Assembly: GCF_020010905.1 (NCBI RefSeq)
Contig: NZ_JAGJBY010000001.1
Span: 1,694,001-1,758,000, forward strand
Length of the DNA stretch: 64,000 nucleotides
Source of the DNA: Streptomyces acidiscabies
Lineage (GTDB): Bacteria; Actinomycetota; Actinomycetes; Streptomycetales; Streptomycetaceae
Reading direction: 5' to 3'
Part shown: piece after piece, positions 58,287 through 64,000 of the stretch
Position numbering within the stretch: the stretch's first letter is position 1
How the letters are laid out: every line of letters begins with the position of its first letter
Notes under the pieces: model-generated
The model's database searches: none
Seen by the model: the letters and a program-made list of their open reading frames with translations, nothing else
Told to the model about the DNA's origin: nothing
Made by a program: the position numbers and the translations under genes

Positions 58287-59633
58287 TTAGCCGAGTGCCT
58301 TGCCGGGGAGTTCCACCTTTGCTCCCAGCTCGACCAACTTCTCCATGAAGTTCTCGTATCCCCGGTTGATCAGGTCGATGCCGTGGACCCTGGAGGTGCC
58401 TTCCGCGGCCAATGCCGCGATGAGGTACGAGAAGCCGCCCCGGAGGTCCGGGATGACCAGGTCGGCGCCCTGGAGTTTCGTGGGGCCCGAGACCACCGCC
58501 GAGTGGAGGAAGTTGCGCTGGCCGAAGCGGCAGTCGGAGCCGCCGAGGCACTCGCGGTAGAGCTGGATGTGCGCGCCCATCTGGTTGAGCGCGGAGGTGA
58601 AGCCGAGGCGGGACTCGTAGACCGTCTCGTGGATGATCGACAGGCCCGTCGCCTGCGTGAGGGCGACCACCAGCGGCTGCTGCCAGTCCGTCTGGAAGCC
58701 GGGGTGCACGTCCGTCTCCAGCGCGATGGACTTGAGCTGCCCGCCGGGGTGCCAGAAGCGGATGCCGCCGTCGTCGATCTGGAAGGCGCCGCCGACCTTG
58801 CGGTAGGTGTTGAGGAACGTCATCATCGACCGCTGCTGCGCGCCCCGGACGTATACGTCGCCATGGGTCGCGAGGGCTGCGGAAGCCCAGGAGGCGGCCT
58901 CCAGGCGGTCCGAGAGGGCCGCGTGGGTGTAGCCGCCGAGCTTGTCGACGCCGGTGATGCGGATCGTGCGGTCGGTGTCCATCGCGATGATCGCGCCCAT
59001 CTTCTGCAGTACGCAGATGAGGTCCTCGATCTCCGGCTCGACGGCCGCGTTGGACAGCTCGGTGACGCCCTCGGCGAGCACGGCCGTCAGCAGCACCTGT
59101 TCGGTCGCGCCGACCGACGGGTACGGCAGCCGGATCTTCGTACCGCGCAGCCGCTGCGGCGCCTCCAGGTACTGCCCGTCCGCGCGCTTCTCGATCGTCG
59201 CGCCGAACTGCCGCAGCACGTCGAAGTGGAAGTCGATCGGCCGCCCGCCGATGTCGCAGCCGCCGAGCCCGGGGATGAACGCGTGCCCGAGCCGGTGCAG
59301 CAGCGGACCGCAGAACAGGATCGGGATCCGGCTGGAGCCCGCGTGCGCGTCGATGTCGGCGACGTTCGCGCTCTCCACGTACGTCGGGTCCATCACCAGC
59401 TCGCCCGGCTCCTCTCCCGGACGGACCGTCACCCCGTGCAGTTGCAGCAGGCCGCGTACGACGCGGACGTCACGGATGTCCGGAACGTTGCGCAGCCGAC
59501 TCGGCTCACTCCCCAGCAGGGCGGCCACCATGGCCTTCGGTACGAGGTTCTTCGCACCGCGGACCCGGATCTCGCCCTCCAGCGGGGTACCGCCGTGGAC
59601 TATCAGTACGTCGTCAGAGCCGTTGACGGTCAT
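58287..59633 (-). CDS. murA: UDP-N-acetylglucosamine 1-carboxyvinyltransferase MurA
   Basis: A 448-residue enzyme for the first committed step of peptidoglycan synthesis: transfer of enolpyruvate from PEP to UDP-GlcNAc in the cytoplasm. RGAKNLVPKAMVAALL (25-40) holds the Lys-Asn pair. The catalytic Cys is present at 126 (PGLGGCDIGGRPID), so the fosfomycin-sensitive form is expected. ATG 59633 is used (MTVNGSDDVLIVHGG). The 285 bases to the divergent yqgE-like gene hold no other gene. Confidence 0.95.
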   Translation of the reverse strand: MTVNGSDDVLIVHGGTPLEGEIRVRGAKNLVPKAMVAALLGSEPSRLRNVPDIRDVRVVRGLLQLHGVTVRPGEEPGELVMDPTYVESANVADIDAHAGSSRIPILFCGPLLHRLGHAFIPGLGGCDIGGRPIDFHFDVLRQFGATIEKRADGQYLEAPQRLRGTKIRLPYPSVGATEQVLLTAVLAEGVTELSNAAVEPEIEDLICVLQKMGAIIAMDTDRTIRITGVDKLGGYTHAALSDRLEAASWASAALATHGDVYVRGAQQRSMMTFLNTYRKVGGAFQIDDGGIRFWHPGGQLKSIALETDVHPGFQTDWQQPLVVALTQATGLSIIHETVYESRLGFTSALNQMGAHIQLYRECLGGSDCRFGQRNFLHSAVVSGPTKLQGADLVIPDLRGGFSYLIAALAAEGTSRVHGIDLINRGYENFMEKLVELGAKVELPGKALG

Positions 59634-59918
59634 GTATCTCGCGTTCCGTGGAGTAAGGAGTGGGGCAGGGGCCAGAAGGGAAAGGGTAATCGCCGTTCAC
59701 CCCCCTGCCGTAAGCCCCGGAGACGCTCAGGACCGTCATGGCTGTGTCACAACACGATCGGTGTGGTGCCGGGTACTTGTGGTTACCGGTCGGTTTCCGG
59801 CGTCCCGCGCGCGTGTACGGCGCGTTTCGCACCCCGGGCCTGCTCTTACGCTCTCGGCCGATCCCCGCGTGCGCGATTGCCTCCCCACACGGCGGGCGGA
59901 TGCGGGATCATGTCTGGC

Positions 59919-60491
59919 ATGACCGAGGTGTCCTCGCTCACAGGACGGCTGCTCGTGGCAACGCCCGCCCTGGCGGACCCGAACTTCGAGCGTGCGGTGG
60001 TGCTCCTCCTCGACCACGACGAGAAGGGCTCCCTCGGTGTCGTCCTCAACCGCCCGACGCCCGTCGGCGTGGGCGACATCCTGGAGGGCTGGGCCGACCT
60101 CGCCGGCGAGCCCGGCGTCGTCTTCCAGGGCGGCCCGGTCTCCCTCGACTCGGCGCTCGGCGTCGCGGTGATCCCCGGCGGCGCCTCCGGCGAGCGCGCG
60201 CCGCTCGGCTGGCGTCGGGTGCACGGGGCGATCGGCCTCGTCGACCTGGAGGCGCCCCCCGAACTCCTCGCCGAGGCCCTCGGCTCGCTGCGCATCTTCG
60301 CCGGGTACGCCGGCTGGGGGCCCGGACAGCTGGAGAACGAGCTGGGGGACGGCGCCTGGTACGTCGTCGAGTCGGAGCCCGGCGACGTCTCCTCACCGGC
60401 GCCCGAGCGGCTCTGGCGCGAGGTGCTCAGACGTCAGCGCAGCGAGCTGGCGATGGTGGCCACGTACCCGGACGACCCTTCGCTCAACTGA
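59919..60491 (+). CDS. YqgE/AlgH family protein (UPF0301)
   Basis: A 190-residue conserved protein with SLTGRLLVATPALADPNFERAVVLLLDH, LGVVLNRPT, FQGGPVSLDSAL and IFAGYAGWGPGQLE, which are family hallmarks. ATG 59919 (MTEVSS) is preferred by family length; ATG 59910 nine bases earlier is possible and neither has a clear ribosome site. The biochemical role of the family is unknown. The DUF3039 gene follows after 28 bases. Confidence 0.9.
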   Translation: MTEVSSLTGRLLVATPALADPNFERAVVLLLDHDEKGSLGVVLNRPTPVGVGDILEGWADLAGEPGVVFQGGPVSLDSALGVAVIPGGASGERAPLGWRRVHGAIGLVDLEAPPELLAEALGSLRIFAGYAGWGPGQLENELGDGAWYVVESEPGDVSSPAPERLWREVLRRQRSELAMVATYPDDPSLN

Positions 60492-60519
60492 GGGGTGTGA
60501 CCTTCAGTACCCTGGGGCC

Positions 60520-60804
60520 ATGAGCACTCTCGAACCCGAGCGCGGAACCGGTACGGGGACCCTGGTCGAGCCGACGCCGCAGGTGTCGCACGGCGACGGC
60601 GACCACGAGCGGTTCGCGCACTACGTCCAGAAGGACAAGATCATGGCGAGCGCCCTCGACGGGACGCCCGTCGTAGCGCTCTGCGGCAAGGTGTGGGTGC
60701 CCGGCCGCGATCCCAAGAAGTACCCGGTGTGTCCCATGTGCAAGGAGATCTACGAGTCGATGGGCTCCGGGGACGACAAGGGCGGGGACGGCGGCAAGAA
60801 GTAG
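60520..60804 (+). CDS. DUF3039 protein with zinc-ribbon-like cysteines
   Basis: A 94-residue actinobacterial protein. Residues 35-75 contain the conserved HYVQKDKIMASALDGTPVVALCGKVW and VCPMCKEIY; Cys-x-x-Cys and a third Cys could hold zinc. TACCCT at 60508-60513 lies six bases before the ATG and no Shine-Dalgarno is visible, suggesting a leaderless mRNA separate from the gene before it. The C-terminus is Gly/Lys-rich. Function unknown. Confidence 0.85.
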   Translation: MSTLEPERGTGTGTLVEPTPQVSHGDGDHERFAHYVQKDKIMASALDGTPVVALCGKVWVPGRDPKKYPVCPMCKEIYESMGSGDDKGGDGGKK

Positions 60805-60820
60805 CTCTCAGGTACTACGG

Positions 60821-60862
60821 GAAGCCTCCGGCACACGCGCGCGAGTGTGTGCCGGAGGCTTC
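60821..60862. terminator. terminator after the DUF3039 gene
   Basis: GAAGCCTCCGGCACAC (60821-60836) pairs perfectly over 16 bases with GTGTGCCGGAGGCTTC (60847-60862); ten-base loop. Confidence 0.85.
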
Positions 60863-61132
60863 CGTGCGCTGAGGCGGGCCCCGATACGCACCTTGTAGGT
60901 ATGTCGGGGGAGTAGGTATGTAGGGAAACCCCCTCAGGGTCACCGAAGAGGGGCAATTCGAGCAGAGCGGTGACGGTCGGGAAAAACGGTTCTGAGGTGG
61001 GCGAACATCCCCAAGTGGACCCCTGTCCTCGGGTGTTGCGAACATGTGCCAGAGTTGCCACGTCCGCCCTGTCAGCACGTACCGTACGGCCAACAGGCGG
61101 GACCAGGTGGACGCGGGAAGGGGCAGCCGGTT
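60863..61132. other. upstream region of the xanthine-dehydrogenase-like operon
   Basis: Two direct copies of GTAGGTATGT (60895-60904 and 60912-60921, 17-base period) are followed by inverted half-sites GTCACCG (60939-60945) and CGGTGAC (60968-60974). Both could be regulator sites for the operon that begins at 61133. No gene is convincing here. Confidence 0.4.
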
Positions 61133-62026
61133 TTGACCACGCACGCACCGCAGGCGGCGCAGTCCGTGACGCTGCCCACGACCCTGGACGAGGCCGTCGC
61201 CGCGCTCGCGGCGATGCCCACGGCCGTCCCCGTCGCGGGCGGCACCGACCTGATGGCCGCCGTCAACTCCGGCCAGCTCAGGCCCGCGGCGCTGGTCGGC
61301 CTCGGCCGCATCAGCGAGATCCGCGGCTGGCAGTACCAGGACGGCCACGCTCTCCTCGGCGCCGGTCTCACGCACGCGCGCATGGGACGCCCCGACTTCG
61401 CCGCCCTCATCCCCGCCCTCGCCGCCTCCGCGCGCGCGGCGGGCCCCCCGCAGATCCGCAACGCGGGCACGCTCGGCGGCAACATCGCCACCGCAGCCCC
61501 GACCGGCGACGCGCTCCCGGTGCTGGCCGCCCTGGAGGCCACCCTCGTCATCGCGGGGCCGAACGGCGCGCGCCGCGAGATCCCCGTCTCGCACCTGCTG
61601 GCCGGCATGGAGATGCTGCGCGGCGGCGAACTCATCGGCTTCGTGCGCGTGCCCCTGCTGCACGCGCCCCAGGTCTTCCTCAAGGCGACCGGCCGCACCG
61701 GTCCCGGCCGCGCCGTCGCCTCCGTCGCCCTCGTCCTCGACCCCGCCCGGCGCGGCGTGCGCTGCGCGGTCGGCGCCATCGCCCCGATGCCGCTGCGCCC
61801 GCTGGACGCGGAGGCGTGGGTCGCCCGGCTCATCGACTGGGACAACAGCCGGCGGCTCGTCCCCGAGGCGCTCGCCGCCTTCGGCGAGTACGTCGCCGCC
61901 GCCTGCATCCCCGACCCGGTCCCCGAGGTCGACGGCAGCGTCACCCCGCTGCCGCCCGCCGTACTGCACCTGCGGCGCACCGTCGCCGCGCTGGCCCGAC
62001 GAGCACTGGGGAGGGCGCTGTCGTGA
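61133..62026 (+). CDS. xanthine dehydrogenase-type FAD-binding subunit
   Basis: A 297-residue FAD subunit of a molybdenum hydroxylase (xanthine dehydrogenase/CO dehydrogenase family). AVPVAGGTDLMAAVNSG and IRNAGTLGGNIATAAPTGDALPVL are the FAD-binding signatures; the C-terminal CO-dehydrogenase flavoprotein domain follows. The start is TTG 61133 with AAGGGG upstream; no ATG or GTG fits. The stop overlaps the next start by four bases (GTGA). The subunit passes electrons from the iron-sulfur subunit to NAD+ or another acceptor. Confidence 0.88.
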   Translation: MTTHAPQAAQSVTLPTTLDEAVAALAAMPTAVPVAGGTDLMAAVNSGQLRPAALVGLGRISEIRGWQYQDGHALLGAGLTHARMGRPDFAALIPALAASARAAGPPQIRNAGTLGGNIATAAPTGDALPVLAALEATLVIAGPNGARREIPVSHLLAGMEMLRGGELIGFVRVPLLHAPQVFLKATGRTGPGRAVASVALVLDPARRGVRCAVGAIAPMPLRPLDAEAWVARLIDWDNSRRLVPEALAAFGEYVAAACIPDPVPEVDGSVTPLPPAVLHLRRTVAALARRALGRALS

Positions 62027-63660
62027 CCGACGAGCAGCACAGCCAGGACCACGGCACGCCGCAGGGCGTCAGCCGCTGGGACCCGCTGCCCCAAGGCGAC
62101 TACGACGACGGCGCGACCGCGTTCGTCAAGCTGCCCGAGGGCGGCGTGGAGGCGCTCCTCGCGGGCGACAGCCCCCTCGCCGCGCCGGGTCACGGGTACG
62201 TCCCCCCGCCGATAGCGCCCGAGCCCTGGGCGGCCCCGGCGGACGGCACGGAGTGGCCCGCGCCCACGGTCTCCGGCTCCGGCGACGACCGGTTCACCTA
62301 CCCCGCCCAGCAGCACACCGGGCAGTGGACCTACGAGGAGCCGCCGCCGGCCGCGCCCGCGCACGACGTGACCGGGCAGTGGTCGATCCCCGTCGCCGGG
62401 GGCGATCTCCCGGACGAGTCCGGGGAGTTCACGGCGTCCGCGCTGGTCGAGCAGTGGGGCGGCGCGCCGCAGGAGCCCGGGGGCTGGACCGACACCGGGT
62501 GGGAGCAGCACGGGCAGGGCGGCGCCGGGCAGTCCGACGGGCGCGGGGTCGAACTGCCGGGTCTTTCCGGGTACTCGGACGGGCGGGGCACCGATTTCGC
62601 CGGGGTCGGGTATCCGGAGGTGCAGGAGCACTCCGAGGAGCTCGGTGCCGGGGCCGGTGTCGGGGCCGGTTCCGGTGAGGTCGTTGGTCATGCCCCTGTC
62701 GAGTCCGACGGTGGGCACACCCTCGCCGAGTCCGGTGCCGCCGCCGCTGCCATCAACCGGCTGACGCTGGGGGCGGGTCAGCGGCTGGCCCCGGAGGACG
62801 AGGCGGCCCCGGAGGGCGAGAAGGAGTCCGAGCCCGGGACCTCGGAGGCCGCGTCCGTCGAGGGGATCGTCGAACCGTCGTACGAAGCCCCGTCCGAGCC
62901 CGTGGAGGCCGCCGAGAGCGCCTCGGAGGGCGAGGAGGGTGTTCCGGACGCCGAGAGCGGCTCGGAGGCTCTTGGTGAGGCTCAAGAGGCCGCGGAGGCC
63001 GACGAGGTTCCTCCGTCGCCGCCCGGCGAGGAACACCCGCTCGCGTCGTACGTGTTGTCCGTCAACGGCACCGACCGGCCCGTCACCGACGCGTGGATCG
63101 GCGAGTCCCTGCTGTACGTGCTGCGCGAGCGCCTCGGCCTCGCGGGCGCCAAGGACGGCTGCTCGCAAGGGGAGTGCGGGGCCTGCAACGTCCAGGTGGA
63201 CGGCCGGCTCGTCGCCTCCTGCCTCGTACCCGCGGTTGCGAGCGCGGGCAGCGAGGTCCGTACGGTCGAGGGGCTCGCCGAGGACGGCCGCCCCTCCGAC
63301 GTCCAGCGCGCGCTCGCGCGGTGCGGGGCCGTGCAGTGCGGGTTCTGCGTCCCCGGCATGGCGATGACCGTGCACGACCTGCTGGAGGGCAACCCGGCGC
63401 CGACCGAGCTGGAGGCGCGCCAGGCCCTGTGCGGCAACCTGTGCCGCTGCTCCGGCTACCGGGGCGTCCTGGACGCCGTCCAGGAGGTCGTCCAGGAACG
63501 TGAGGCCATCGCCGCCGCCGAGGCTGAGTCGGACGGCGACGGGGCACGTATTCCGCATCAGGCGGGCCCGGGGTCCGGCGGGGCACACCCGTCGGTCTTC
63601 GACACGGGGACCTTGGGAGGTCAGGGCCAGGTGTTCGGCCAGGACGGAGGCCAGGCGTGA
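62023..63660 (+). CDS. [2Fe-2S] subunit of a molybdenum hydroxylase with long N-terminal extension
   Basis: A 545-residue protein of which only about residues 338-500 are the known subunit. The plant-type [2Fe-2S] site is GCSQGECGACNVQVDGRLVASC and the second cluster site is CGFCVPGM and LCGNLCRCSGYRG. The first 335 residues are low complexity, Pro/Gly-rich then Glu/Ala-rich (DEAAPEGEKESEPGTSEAAS), without parallel in the usual 150-170-residue subunits. The C-terminal 45 residues are also Gly-rich. Start GTG 62023 overlaps the FAD gene stop. The acidic extension may be a docking or disordered region; its role is unknown. Confidence 0.85.
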   Translation: MTDEQHSQDHGTPQGVSRWDPLPQGDYDDGATAFVKLPEGGVEALLAGDSPLAAPGHGYVPPPIAPEPWAAPADGTEWPAPTVSGSGDDRFTYPAQQHTGQWTYEEPPPAAPAHDVTGQWSIPVAGGDLPDESGEFTASALVEQWGGAPQEPGGWTDTGWEQHGQGGAGQSDGRGVELPGLSGYSDGRGTDFAGVGYPEVQEHSEELGAGAGVGAGSGEVVGHAPVESDGGHTLAESGAAAAAINRLTLGAGQRLAPEDEAAPEGEKESEPGTSEAASVEGIVEPSYEAPSEPVEAAESASEGEEGVPDAESGSEALGEAQEAAEADEVPPSPPGEEHPLASYVLSVNGTDRPVTDAWIGESLLYVLRERLGLAGAKDGCSQGECGACNVQVDGRLVASCLVPAVASAGSEVRTVEGLAEDGRPSDVQRALARCGAVQCGFCVPGMAMTVHDLLEGNPAPTELEARQALCGNLCRCSGYRGVLDAVQEVVQEREAIAAAEAESDGDGARIPHQAGPGSGGAHPSVFDTGTLGGQGQVFGQDGGQA

Positions 63661-63755
63661 ACGAGCCGGTTCCGTACGGTGAGGTGAGCGCGCGCGGGAC
63701 GTCGGTCCCGTACGGCGTGCCGGGCGTGTCCCGGCGGATCGGAGGCCGGGTGTGA
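63657..63755 (+). CDS. possible 32-residue coupling ORF between two subunit genes
   Basis: GTG 63657 overlaps the stop of the iron-sulfur gene (GTGA) and its TGA at 63753-63755 overlaps the GTG of the molybdopterin subunit in the same way (GTGA). It reads MNEPVPYGEVSARGTSVPYG and continues with Arg/Gly-rich sequence. It may be translated so that ribosomes travel through to the next gene. It is short and has no family, so it could also be chance. Confidence 0.35.
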   Translation: MNEPVPYGEVSARGTSVPYGVPGVSRRIGGRV

Positions 63756-64000
63756 CGCAGGACGCCGTCTCCGTGCCGCCGCCGATCGTGGCGGAGGCCG
63801 TACCCGTGCCCGAGGCGATCCCGCACGGGCTGGGGTCCTCGCTGCACCCCGCCGACGCGCGCGCGAAGACCGAGGGGACCTTCCCGTACGCCGCCGACCT
63901 GTGGGCGGAGGGCCTCCTGTGGGCCGCCGTCCTGCGCTCGCCGCACCCCCGCGCACGCGTGGTGTCGATCGACACGTCCCACGCGCGCGAGATGCCCGGC
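63752..64000 (+). CDS. xanthine dehydrogenase-type molybdopterin-binding subunit (cut by window end)
   Basis: Only the first 83 codons are in the window. GTG 63752 (MTQDAVSVPPP) leads into SSLHPADARAKTEGTFPYAADL and LLWAAVLRSPHPRARVVSID, which are the N-terminal marks of the large aldehyde oxidase/xanthine dehydrogenase subunit (a/b hammerhead domain). It should bind the molybdenum cofactor and the substrate. With the two preceding genes it makes a three-subunit enzyme; whether the substrate is xanthine is not shown. Confidence 0.85.
   Translation, partial: MTQDAVSVPPPIVAEAVPVPEAIPHGLGSSLHPADARAKTEGTFPYAADLWAEGLLWAAVLRSPHPRARVVSIDTSHAREMPG

Noticed and set aside
58383..60491. 702-codon open frame on the plus strand covering murA and yqgE
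   Set aside because: Only the last 190 codons match a family; the first part is the mirror of murA.
60970..63660. 896-codon frame as one very long iron-sulfur subunit
   Set aside because: The first 351 codons overlap the FAD subunit gene in another frame; the GTG at 62023 with a GTGA overlap is the natural start.

Overview
The window is high-GC actinobacterial DNA with codon use, start codons (many GTG, some TTG) and gene content typical of Streptomyces. From memory, not from a search, the conserved genes run in the same order as the S. coelicolor SCO2945-SCO2983 region: cell-wall glycosyltransferases, a sugar ABC transporter, an FHA/FtsK protein, pkaA, pkaB, prfB, ftsE, ftsX, a C-terminal processing protease, smpB-ssrA, matA-matB, narK, nnaR, sigU-rsuA, a HelD-type helicase, malic enzyme, hup, murA and a xanthine-dehydrogenase-like operon.

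Layout: 0-4.7 kb (minus) holds at least three tandem glycosyltransferases, two of them fusions of a GT2 domain to a CDP-glycerol glycerophosphotransferase, suited to teichoic-acid-like wall polymers. 4.8-8.4 kb (minus) is a sugar ABC transporter without an ATPase, followed by an orphan pair of LacI-type operators. 8.5-15.6 kb is a signalling block: an FHA plus EccC/FtsK-like protein diverges from two transmembrane Ser/Thr kinases. 15.7-22.5 kb carries prfB, a sortase-anchored surface protein, ftsEX, a protease, smpB and tmRNA. 22.5-28.8 kb (minus) is a five-gene alpha-xyloside uptake operon (binding protein, two permeases, GH31 enzyme, LacI repressor) with a clear promoter and palindromic operators. 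An MFS exporter with a repeat-rich loop then diverges from a LysR regulator.

31.9-37.2 kb is a matA-matB-acyltransferase operon for a poly-N-acetylglucosamine-like exopolysaccharide. 37.4-44.8 kb is the most accessory-looking part: an SseB-domain protein, a WXG100-like protein and a 1557-residue RHS polymorphic toxin are translationally coupled and followed by three Imm50-type immunity genes. Base composition becomes clearly AT-richer from the toxin tip onward, as expected of an exchangeable toxin/immunity module. 45-49.3 kb has a small secreted protein, a lipoprotein, the nitrate regulator nnaR and the nitrate transporter narK with a GlnR-like box.

49.3-50.7 kb has no convincing gene but contains about eight imperfect copies of a 60-62 bp tandem repeat. 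50.7-64 kb holds a CGNR zinc-finger protein, an ECF sigma/anti-sigma pair with a candidate autoregulatory promoter, a HelD-like helicase, a structured intergenic RNA candidate, malic enzyme, HU, murA, a YqgE protein, a DUF3039 protein and three coupled xanthine-dehydrogenase-type subunits, the last cut by the window end. All functions are inferred by reading motifs; no database search was possible.
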